A DNA stretch of 64,000 nt from Planctomycetota bacterium (GTDB lineage: Bacteria; Planctomycetota; UBA1135; GCA-002748355): NCBI GenBank assembly GCA_020638795.1, contig JACKHW010000005.1:478569-542568 (forward strand). Reading direction: 5' to 3'. The notes beneath the pieces are model-generated. The model was not told the origin of the DNA and ran no database searches. It was given only the letters and a program-made list of their open reading frames with translations. Each line of letters begins with the position of its first letter. The first letter of the stretch is position 1. Positions 1-7,904 of this stretch are shown here, piece by piece. Made by a program: the position numbers and the translations under genes.

Positions 1-395
1 TGCATGTGTTCGACGGCACCGTACGTGTCTTCGATGTTCTCGCGAATCATCGTCAGATCGAGATGCCGATCTCCGAGGACCGATCTCACACCGGGCAAGA
101 TTCGGTAGACGCGTTTGTTCGCAAAAGCTCCCCAGAGCTTACGTGCGGTCACGTTCACGCTCTTGTAACCACCCCCCTTCGGCGTCTCCATCGGCCCCTT
201 GAAGAGGATCCCCGTCTCCTCGACGGATGCTCGTGCCTCCTCGCTGATCCCACTCAGCTCACCGGCCAGCGCCACCGACTTGCCCATCGCGACCTCTTCG
301 TAATCGAGCGGAACGTTGGCCGCACGAAACACATCGAGCGCGACTCCCATGACCTCGGGACCGATCCCATCGCCCTGCGCAATCGTGATTTTCAT
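1..395 (-). CDS. icd: Isocitrate dehydrogenase, N-terminal part (cut by window edge)
   Basis: This is the first ~131 codons of an isocitrate/isopropylmalate dehydrogenase-family enzyme, which would oxidatively decarboxylate isocitrate in the TCA cycle. The N-terminal nucleotide-fold motif GDGIGPEV is present. A GGGYKSVNV stretch matches the substrate-phosphate loop of isocitrate dehydrogenases, and IRENIEDTYGAVEH follows near the window edge. The ATG at 395 has a good AGAGGAA ribosome site in front. The gene lies 62 bp downstream of a shorter paralogue on the same strand and may be co-transcribed with it. Because most of the protein lies outside the window, isopropylmalate or tartrate dehydrogenase cannot be fully excluded. 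The loop sequence favours isocitrate. Confidence 0.75.
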   Translation of the reverse strand, partial: MKITIAQGDGIGPEVMGVALDVFRAANVPLDYEEVAMGKSVALAGELSGISEEARASVEETGILFKGPMETPKGGGYKSVNVTARKLWGAFANKRVYRILPGVRSVLGDRHLDLTMIRENIEDTYGAVEHM

Positions 396-457
396 GACTC
401 GCTTCCTCTTTGGTTGTTTTTCGCGTTCTCGGTTCTTGTCTTTGGTTGTCTCGATGC

Positions 458-1066
458 TCAAGCGAGTCCCTCGAGTTGCAGTCGCAGCCCATGCACCGAT
501 TCCGGCCAGCCGGGAACAGATTCCGGTTTCGTTCGGCGACCGTCGACCGGGTCGGAACGGTCGGCCGACAAGCGATTGAGAATCAGATATCGGAAGACCG
601 AAGTGCGTGGTTTGTGCAGCCGATGCCGCGCGTGCCCCTTCGGCTCGAGCAGCGAGAGCGCTTGGTGCAGTGCATGCTCGATGCGCATGGCATGGAAGGT
701 GAGCCCCAGGTGCCGAAGCATGCGCAGAGCGGCAGCGAGCATGGCGGTCGGGTCAGCGAGGTCGCGACCCACGAGTTCCGCGTGACTACCGTGATCGACA
801 GTGAACAAATCGACCTTGCCATCTTGGAGCAGTTGCTGAATGCGCTTTCGGGCGGCAGGAGAGTCGATGGGTCCGTGCAACAGGACTTTCGTCGATGCGA
901 GCGAGAGCTCGGCCTCCATCGGGAGGCCGACGGTCTCGGCCTCACCTGCATCCGCGATTTCGATGTGTTCGAAGTCGAGTGGGACGCTGGCGGCATGCAA
1001 CACATCGACGACGAGATCCGTGATTTCTGGTCCGATTCCGTCGCCGCTGGCAACCGTGATCCGCAT
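458..1066 (-). CDS. Internally deleted isocitrate dehydrogenase paralogue
   Basis: The 202-residue protein starts like its neighbour (GDGIGPEI, then a GPIDSP segment near residue 70). It then jumps directly to the HGS...ADPTAML...LRHLGL segment, which normally lies some 200 residues further on in isocitrate dehydrogenases. The substrate-loop serine/asparagine motif and the catalytic Tyr/Lys/Asp region are missing, so it cannot be a conventional dehydrogenase. The ATG at 1066 has a strong AAAGGAGAA ribosome site and the frame is open throughout, so it looks expressed. It may be a decaying duplicate or a reduced protein with a new role, for example forming dimers with the intact enzyme. The last ~55 residues do not resemble anything I recognise. 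Confidence 0.6.
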   Translation of the reverse strand: MRITVASGDGIGPEITDLVVDVLHAASVPLDFEHIEIADAGEAETVGLPMEAELSLASTKVLLHGPIDSPAARKRIQQLLQDGKVDLFTVDHGSHAELVGRDLADPTAMLAAALRMLRHLGLTFHAMRIEHALHQALSLLEPKGHARHRLHKPRTSVFRYLILNRLSADRSDPVDGRRTKPESVPGWPESVHGLRLQLEGLA

Positions 1067-1101
1067 GTTCTTCTCCTTTACTGGCTCGGGTTCGAGTCGA
1101 C

Positions 1102-1119
1102 GACACTTCGAATGGTGTC
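1102..1119. promoter_or_regulatory. Inverted repeat in the divergent icd-paralogue/lysR interval
   Basis: GACAC and GTGTC are separated by eight bases in the 118-bp interval between two divergent genes. LysR-type regulators usually bind such interrupted dyads in the spacer between their own gene and a target. The match is short, so this is only a candidate operator. Confidence 0.3.
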
Positions 1120-1184
1120 ACCGCGAGAAGTCTCGGACCGATTGCGCGGACGAACATGCACGAAAGATCGACTAACATGTCGGA

Positions 1185-2120
1185 ATGACCGACAAATGGA
1201 TGTGGTTGAACTACCACCACCTCCTCTATTTCGCCCTTGTCGTCGAGGAGGGAGGCATCGCCGCCGCTGCGGCGCGCCTCGGAGTTTCGCATCCGACGAT
1301 CAGCGAGCAAATCAAGAGACTCGAGGCCCAGTTGAAGGTCCAGCTGTTCGAAAGGCGCGGACGGCGTCTCCAGCTGACCGAGGACGGCAAGCTCGTGCAC
1401 GATCATGCAAAGGAGCTATTTGGCGTCGGCGCCGCCTTGATGGAGGCGATCGAAGCGCGGAGGCTCGGCCGAAACCTCGTCGCTCGAATCGGGGTCGACA
1501 GCGTGCTCGCCAAACTTCTCGTGCGGCAAATCCTTGCACCAATGCTCGACGCGACAGGTACCGACTTGCAGTTTCGCTGCGTCGAAGACGAACGCGAATA
1601 CCTGATCGAAAAGCTCGTGACTCGCCGACTCGACGTCGTCCTCACCGATGCAACGACGGAGTTGCACGAGTCATCCGTGCAGACGGATCTGCTCATGACG
1701 AGTCCGATCGCGTTCTTCGCCGCCCCAATCTTGCAAGAGCGGCTGCACGGCGCGTTCCCAGCGTGCTTGAATGACGCCCCGCTCCTGGTGCCCCTCGCGA
1801 TGACCCGTCTTCGGCGTGATATCGAACGATGGATCGTCGATCTCGACCTTCACCCACGAATCGTGGGTGAGGTCGCGGACAGTGGACTCTTGAAGGCACT
1901 CGGGCAGGATGGGCGTGGTATCTTCGCGATGCCCTCGGCGGTCGCCGGCGAGATCGAACGCCAATACGGCGTCACGAGGATCGGGAACGCCGAGAATATC
2001 GAAGCGCGCGTCCTTGCCATGACGACCGACGTGAGTCGTGACAATCCCGCGATCAAGGCGTTGCTCGCTGTCCGGTCTCGACCGGATTCCATGCAGCGCA
2101 AGAAACGTTCTCGCGAGTGA
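1185..2120 (+). CDS. LysR-family transcriptional regulator (NhaR-like)
   Basis: The 311-residue protein has an N-terminal winged helix-turn-helix (about residues 8-67; LNYHHLLYF, then GVSHPTISEQIKRLEAQL) and a C-terminal LysR effector-binding domain. The opening WLNYHHLLYF is typical of the NhaR subgroup, which in enterobacteria activates a Na+/H+ antiporter gene. No antiporter gene adjoins it here. It is divergent from the two dehydrogenase-like genes with 118 bp between, the usual arrangement of a LysR regulator and its target. Control of those genes is therefore the simplest inference. A perfect 21-bp palindrome lies inside the coding region. Confidence 0.85.
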   Translation: MTDKWMWLNYHHLLYFALVVEEGGIAAAAARLGVSHPTISEQIKRLEAQLKVQLFERRGRRLQLTEDGKLVHDHAKELFGVGAALMEAIEARRLGRNLVARIGVDSVLAKLLVRQILAPMLDATGTDLQFRCVEDEREYLIEKLVTRRLDVVLTDATTELHESSVQTDLLMTSPIAFFAAPILQERLHGAFPACLNDAPLLVPLAMTRLRRDIERWIVDLDLHPRIVGEVADSGLLKALGQDGRGIFAMPSAVAGEIERQYGVTRIGNAENIEARVLAMTTDVSRDNPAIKALLAVRSRPDSMQRKKRSRE

Positions 2121-2273
2121 TCGGGTCCGAGCCACGATTCTGTGTCGGCTCGGTTCCTCTCCTGGACAACCTCGTACCGCAACGAGGCGCGAATCCGAGT
2201 GAATCCGCAACGCCCCGCTTGTGTGGCAACGGACATGGTTCCACTACCCCACACTGTCCTTTCGAGAACTCTC

Positions 2274-3314
2274 ATGAAGCTACGAACTCTTCTTTCTTTC
2301 GTCGTCTTGTCTGCTGCCGTCGCCGCGCAAGACGCGAAGCTCACGGTCATCCACGGCATTCCGGGTTTGCCGGCCAACGTCGAAGTCTTCGCGAACGGAA
2401 ACCCATTGTTCACCTTCGGTTACGGTGACGTGAAAGGTCCGCTCAGTCTGCCCGCCGGCACGTACGACATCGCAGTGAAGTTGCAGGGCAATACAGTGCT
2501 GAGTGCCAAGCCGACGGTCAGCGCCGGTGTCAACTACACCGCGATCGCAGGCCTCCAATCGACGAGTGGAATCGCTCTCAATTTCTACGTCAACGACTTG
2601 AAGGCTGCGGCCAGTGGCCAGGCGCGAGTCGCTGTCCGGCACAACGCGATGGCGCCGGCCGTCGACGTCCTCGTGGCGCCATTCGCGACGACGAACTACG
2701 TGAAGCTGGCTCCCGGGCTCGAGAACCCGAAGGAAGCCGTCGCCGACGTCAACGCCACGCTCTACTACGTGCGCATCAACCCGAAGGACTCGAACACGAG
2801 CGTCTTCGGCCCCGTCGGACTCTGGCTTCGTCGAGGCTATTTCTATGGTGTGCATGCCATCGGCGAAGTCGGGAAGCGCAGCTTTCGTCTCGTGACGACG
2901 CGATTCGCACTCGACGCCGGCTCCAATCCGAAGCTCGTCGGTCTCGTCCGTGGAAAATCTTGCGGCGGATCCATCGGAATCAGCACTCAAAACCCTGAGT
3001 TCGACAAGGCGTTCGACGTCACGCTGAGCGGAGCTGCGAAGAGCGGTTTCGGCTTCCTGCACATCGGCGCCAGCGATTCGCGCTTGCTCTTCTTCCGACT
3101 CCCGATCGCGAACTTCCTCACGCCCGGTTGCACGCTCTACCAGAGTACGGAGATGATCCAGCCGATCCGGACCGACGACAAGGGTGAGGCTTCTCGTAGT
3201 CTGACGATTCCGAGCAGCATGGCGAGTCGCTTCTCGGAGCTGCACTTCCAGTATTCGTTCCTCGACGGGCGCACGCTGAAGCTGACTGACTACGCGTCGG
3301 TCGAGCGGCAGTAG
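2274..3314 (+). CDS. Secreted DUF4397-domain protein
   Basis: The start at 2274 is chosen because it opens a clean signal peptide (MKLRTLLSFVVLSAAVAAQ). Upstream in-frame starts would put 44 basic residues in front of it. The mature protein (~327 residues) begins with a DUF4397 beta-sandwich (VIHGIPGLPANVEVFANG). It ends in a beta-rich region with the layout GxSCGGSIG ... FRLPIANF ... GCTLY ... DDKGEASRSL that resembles the tails of other secreted proteins in this window. DUF4397 proteins are usually cell-surface or periplasmic and of unknown function. The gene follows lysR by 153 bp and appears to stand alone. Confidence 0.8.
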   Translation: MKLRTLLSFVVLSAAVAAQDAKLTVIHGIPGLPANVEVFANGNPLFTFGYGDVKGPLSLPAGTYDIAVKLQGNTVLSAKPTVSAGVNYTAIAGLQSTSGIALNFYVNDLKAAASGQARVAVRHNAMAPAVDVLVAPFATTNYVKLAPGLENPKEAVADVNATLYYVRINPKDSNTSVFGPVGLWLRRGYFYGVHAIGEVGKRSFRLVTTRFALDAGSNPKLVGLVRGKSCGGSIGISTQNPEFDKAFDVTLSGAAKSGFGFLHIGASDSRLLFFRLPIANFLTPGCTLYQSTEMIQPIRTDDKGEASRSLTIPSSMASRFSELHFQYSFLDGRTLKLTDYASVERQ

Positions 3315-3381
3315 GCGCATCGCGGCGCCGCGGGCCGGGTTCGCGTCGAGTATCGATGAACAAGCCCGGCGTCGCTTTCCT

Positions 3382-5753
3382 TCAGCGCTCTGCCGGCGCG
3401 TCGAGTTCGAGAGCGACGGCTTGCCCCGCGCGAAGCGTGACCTGCCTCACGACGGCGTGCGGAATCAGGTCCGAAACGACCACCGAACCGTCCTGTTGTG
3501 CCGCCCCGCGAGTTTGGCGCTCACGTGAACTTCGCGTCCGCGCGGCAACGGTTCCTTGGGAATCAGGATCCAATAACGTTGCGGTGCCCACTCCGGGTTG
3601 GTCGGGGCGGACGGTGTCGAGACATGGCAGTCGAGGAATTGTCCATCCGCCTTGTCGAGACGCGCTTCGAACTCGATGCCGAAGTCGGAACCGGACGGAA
3701 CTCCGGGGCCGATGTGCAACGAAATCGGATAGCCGATTTCGTCGTGCTTCACTCCAGGTATCGGAGAGATCAGCGAGTTCGCGGGTCGCGTCGGGACGCC
3801 GCGCGCGCCGGGACTCGGCCAAGGCAAGGCCCACATGGCATCGTCGCGCGAGACATCATCGACGAGTTCGACGAGGGACGCGGCATCCGCGACCGCGACG
3901 TCCTTGTGCGATGCCCACCCGACAGCCAAGAGATCCGGATCGAGGATCGCACGTCGCGCGTAAGGATTCGCGAGCCACTCTTCGAGAGTACCCGCAGGTG
4001 TGCTCGCCTCGAAGTCGACGAGGGGTGCGGTCACTCCCCACCGACCTCGCGGTCCCGCCGTCAAGAGTTCGCGAAGACCCCGATCATCCTCGAGCTCGAC
4101 CCCATCGCGCTCACCAGTCCGCACCTGCTCCGTGACCTTCGTGGCGAGCACCGTCGTCGCGCGACACAGTGCAGGGTGAAGATGCAGTGCGGGACGTTTC
4201 GTGAGGTCCGGAACCGTGTACACAGTCTTCAAGAGTTCACCACCGAAGGCGCGAGAGCGAACGTCGTTCCACGCATCGAGCGCAGATATCGAGCCCCTGT
4301 CGAACTCGTACTCCTCGTCGACTCGACAGCGATCCAAAATGCTCGGCTCTGGACCGAGCAACCATCGCTTGAAGTCGCTCTCGAACTCGGCGATCGTCAG
4401 GTCCGCCGCGCGCTCGAAATGAGGTACGTAGTCCGCGCCCGACTGAAACACACCGTCTTTGACATGACCCCTGGCAAGCGGCCTCAGCAGCTCGAGCATC
4501 GGACCGGCTTCGGCCCAATGTTCGACGACCAGAGTGCTCTTGACGAGTTCCTTGCCACGAACATCGCCCATCTGAGAGCAGAAACACTCCACGATGCTCG
4601 GAGCGGATCCCTGCTCGGTCAGCCATTTGAGCCACGCACGCCGACCATAGGTCCCCGCGCGGCGATACGTGGCAGGGTCGACTCCACCCGTCAGTCGTAG
4701 CATCGAAGCCTTCGTACCTTCGACCTGCTCCGTCTCGACCTTCACGATGTCGGGCATCTTGGCACCAATGACCGCTTCGCAAGCCCAGTTGCAGATCCCC
4801 GCACGCAGGAACGGTGGCATGCGTCGCCCCCACAGTAGGTCGACGACGAAGAGTGTCTTGACGTAGTCGTCGTCACTGTGAAGCTTGACGTTCCAACCAC
4901 GGAGATCCTTGAAGCCTGCCCAACGCTTCACATGGTCCTTGATCGCGGCATCGATACCCTTTTTCTGTGCGGCAGCATCGACGACCGCGGCATAGTCCTC
5001 GTCGTCGACGAGGACCCACGTGATGCCTTCGTCCTCGCGCTGAACTTCGACGCGCCCGCTGATCAGCCATTCACCGAAGGCAGCTGCACGTAGCGCGTCG
5101 CGAAGGATCGCCGCGGCACGCTTCTGGTCGAGAACCGTGTAGAACGCGACTTTGCCGAAACGCAGCAAAGAACAGTCTTCCTCGCCGAGCGCTTCGAGTA
5201 CGCGATGCGTCGAAGTTTCGATTTCGATCTTCGGATCGAAGCGCTTCGCAGCGAGCACGGCGCCGCGAATCTCGGCTCGTCGGGTCTCGCGCTTCTTGTC
5301 CTCCTCGTCCCACCAATGGACATCACCGTCGAGCTCGACGCGTTCGCGCCCGATGATCGCATTGGCTGCAGCATGCTGCGAATCGAGCGCGAGCACTTCG
5401 AAGGCGAGTTCGATCTTCGAGTCGCCGTCGAGTGAGGACAGGCCTCCCGCGAGGTCTTCCACCGACTTGCGAATCGCATCGACGATTCGCCTCGGCACGG
5501 ACTTCGGTGTCGGTCGCCTGGACAGCGCCTTCGAACACGCGGCATCGCTCACTGCGAGTTCGTCGTCCTTCGCTCCGAGGTTGCGTAACGACCGTCGCAA
5601 TGCGACCACGGACTCGCGCTGGCCGAGCGACGCCAGATCGAGACGGATCTTGGCAAGGCCGTCCCGTTGAGCCTTCGTGGCGAGGTCCGCCCGAGGACCG
5701 GCGACGAGGCCTGTGCACAACAAGGCCGACACGAGCATGGGTGACACGAACAT
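3382..5753 (-). CDS. Large secreted protein of unknown function, frameshifted near the 3' end
   Basis: The start at 5753 gives a signal peptide (MFVSPMLVSALLCTGLVAG). As read, the protein stops at 3465 (762 residues). At the C4 run 3504-3507 (GGGG on the coding strand) the frame appears to be lost. Adding one G restores a plausible beta-rich tail (LAGAAQQDGSVVVSDLIPHAV...) ending at 3382, so the intact protein would be about 790 residues. Residues ~330-420 contain PPFLRAGICNWACEAV, which recalls the helix of gluzincin peptidases but has no HExxH. It may be a degenerate peptidase-like domain. The gene is divergent from a real HEAGH metallopeptidase (52 bp between), so the two may be functionally linked. 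No function can be assigned. Confidence 0.7.
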
Positions 5754-5805
5754 CAAGCGCAGAGTGCACACATCCTGGGGGGCTTGCAAGTAGAGTGGCC
5801 GGGAT

Positions 5806-7317
5806 ATGAGCGATGTCGGTCCTTTCAAGGCGCGCTGCCAGTCTCTTGGGTGCACGGCACGAGACGTTTCGATCTTCTTGTGCTGCGCACTGCTCGGCGC
5901 GCCGAACACGATGCGTGCACAGAGTGGCGAACCAAAGCAAGAGAACGCACCTCGCATCCACTCCGTGTGCGACATCTCCCAGGAGTTCACGTTCTACATG
6001 GACGGGCGCTTCTTCACGCAATACCTACAGGGGATCGCGAAGGACGCACGCAATTGGGGTAGTCTCCACCGCCTCGACTTGCACAACGTCAACCTCCTCG
6101 TCCTCGCGGACGGCGACCGACGCATCCCGTATTCCAAAGCCACGATCGCGCATGTGGCGAAATACGTCGAGGGTGGCGGCACGCTGCTCGTCATGGCGAA
6201 ACGCGGCGATCCGATGCCGCCGGTGAACGCTCTGTTGCGCCGCTTCGGTGCGAGCATCGGACGAGCGGCATGCAAGCCACCGCTGCGTGGATCCGGGCGC
6301 CTCGCGGACGTTTCGATCCAAGGTCGCCCCTCGACGTTCTTCTCGTGCAACGAGACCTGGACGCCGCTCATCGTCGCGAGAAGCCGTGACGCGAGTACGG
6401 ATGGGACATCACATCCCGCCGACGACGCCAACGATTTGCCGCTACTCGCACTCCGCGACCACGGCAAAGGGCACGTCCTGATCGGCGCGCGCGGTCTCTT
6501 CGGCCAACGTCCCGATGCAAAAGACGACATCAACGAGGCGTGGCTGTCGCCGTTGCTCGAATCGCTGGCGACCACGAAGGCAATCGATCCCGACGAACCG
6601 CATCGCTCGACATGGGCAGAGCACGAGAAGAAGCTCGGAGCACTCACCCTCGAGTATCACGATGGGACCGAGCCCTTTGCTCGGCGCATCGCCGAAGAAT
6701 ACGAAACCGTCTTTCCGCACCTCGTAGCGATCACCGGAGTCGAACCCGCGAGAGGCATGCTCAAGCGCCTTCTCATCTTGCCGACCGGTGGCGGTGGTTT
6801 CAGCAGTGGCAATCGCATCGCGATCGGTGCGTTCTGGGGAAACTACCCCGAAAAGCGCTATCCAATGGTCGAACTGATCGGCCACGAAGCGGGACACTCG
6901 TGGGTGCTTCCCTATCCGGAGCCGCTCTGGAACGAGCCGATCGCGACCTACCTCGGCATCCAAGTCGGCAAGCGACTCGGCATGGACGAAGCGGATCAGA
7001 CGCTCGAGCGCCAGATCGCCAAGGCACGCAAACTCGATCCCGACTTGACGAAGATCGATCCACTCGCAAAGGACGCACCGCGCGACCTCGTGTGGGGCAA
7101 GGCGTATTTCGTGTTCGAAGAACTCGAGCGTCGCTTCGGGCCGGGCGCGATGGCGAAGTACTTCCGCACGAAGCGCACGGTGCTCGAGCACGGGCGCAAG
7201 GGGTACTCGATGGACGACTGTGTCGCGGTGTGGAGTCGCGCGGTCGGTGAGGATCTGTTCCCGTGGTTCCGAGCACTGGCGTTCGACGTCAATGCGTCGA
7301 AGTCGGACTTGCGCTGA
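5806..7317 (+). CDS. Secreted gluzincin-type metallopeptidase (HEAGH)
   Basis: The 503-residue protein has a hydrophobic segment near residues 22-38 ending in AQ, consistent with export. Its first half contains a Rossmann-like or ThuA-like stretch (LHNVNLLVLADGDRRIP ... GGGTLLVMAKRG). The second half holds the zinc motif HEAGH in ELIGHEAGHSW, followed by NEPIATYLG, whose glutamate is the likely third zinc ligand as in gluzincin peptidases. The combination resembles M60-like or otherwise unclassified peptidases. It is divergent from the large secreted protein at 3382-5753. The substrate is unknown. Confidence 0.75.
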   Translation: MSDVGPFKARCQSLGCTARDVSIFLCCALLGAPNTMRAQSGEPKQENAPRIHSVCDISQEFTFYMDGRFFTQYLQGIAKDARNWGSLHRLDLHNVNLLVLADGDRRIPYSKATIAHVAKYVEGGGTLLVMAKRGDPMPPVNALLRRFGASIGRAACKPPLRGSGRLADVSIQGRPSTFFSCNETWTPLIVARSRDASTDGTSHPADDANDLPLLALRDHGKGHVLIGARGLFGQRPDAKDDINEAWLSPLLESLATTKAIDPDEPHRSTWAEHEKKLGALTLEYHDGTEPFARRIAEEYETVFPHLVAITGVEPARGMLKRLLILPTGGGGFSSGNRIAIGAFWGNYPEKRYPMVELIGHEAGHSWVLPYPEPLWNEPIATYLGIQVGKRLGMDEADQTLERQIAKARKLDPDLTKIDPLAKDAPRDLVWGKAYFVFEELERRFGPGAMAKYFRTKRTVLEHGRKGYSMDDCVAVWSRAVGEDLFPWFRALAFDVNASKSDLR

Positions 7318-7328
7318 ATCGAATCCGC

Positions 7329-7904
7329 TCACGTGTCGAGGATGCGGCCGAGCTCCGAAACCGCGCGCGCGTGTAGGAGCTGCACGGCGTTCTCACTCCG
7401 ATCGAGTTCGCGGGCGATCGCTCCGAAGGTCAGGCCCTCGAAGTTGCGGAGCTCGATGACTCGACGTCGATCGGCATCCAGGCTCTCGAGCGCGAGTGCG
7501 AGTCGATCCAGCTCTTCGTGATGGATCGCGTGTTGCGACGGTCGCTCATTCGAGGAGCCGAGCATCGTCGTCGCGAATTCGGTGAAGGAGTCTTCGTACT
7601 TCTTGCGGACGCTGTCGATGATGCGATGCCGAGCAATCGTCGTCAGCCAAGCCAGGAAAGCACGAGAAGACGCGAGGTCGACAGAGTCCAGTCGCTTCAA
7701 CGCTGCCAGAATCGTCTCTTGGACGAAGTCGCCCGTTTCTGCATGTTGCCGTGCCCGCGGCCCCATCATCGTTCGGACCCGGAGGAGCAACGGTTTGTTG
7801 TAGACCTCGAGCAGTTCTCGCATTGCCCCGCCATCTCCCTGCTTCGCTCGCTCGAGCTTCGCCTGCGTCCAATCGAAATCGGGAAGTGGCTCATCCATCG
7901 TCAT
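7329..7904 (-). CDS. ECF-type sigma-70 factor, coupled to the upstream kinase
   Basis: The 191-residue protein has region 2 (RELLEVYNKPLLLRVRTMM ... DFVQETILAAL ... FLAWLTTIARHRIID) and region 4 (RRVIELRNFEGLTFGAIARELDRSENAVQLLHARAV). The start at 7904 is chosen because its ATG overlaps the TGA of the kinase-FGE gene as ATGA, implying translational coupling. ECF factors of this type in planctomycetes are often encoded beside Ser/Thr kinases and are thought to be controlled by phosphorylation or protein contact rather than by a classical anti-sigma factor. No anti-sigma gene is visible here. A longer N-terminus reading back into the kinase gene is possible but unlikely. Confidence 0.85.
   Translation of the reverse strand: MTMDEPLPDFDWTQAKLERAKQGDGGAMRELLEVYNKPLLLRVRTMMGPRARQHAETGDFVQETILAALKRLDSVDLASSRAFLAWLTTIARHRIIDSVRKKYEDSFTEFATTMLGSSNERPSQHAIHHEELDRLALALESLDADRRRVIELRNFEGLTFGAIARELDRSENAVQLLHARAVSELGRILDT

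Noticed and set aside
410..1774. 454-codon plus-strand frame across the dehydrogenase paralogue and lysR
   Set aside because: It overlaps two genes with clear homology on other frames and has an Arg-rich, unnatural composition.
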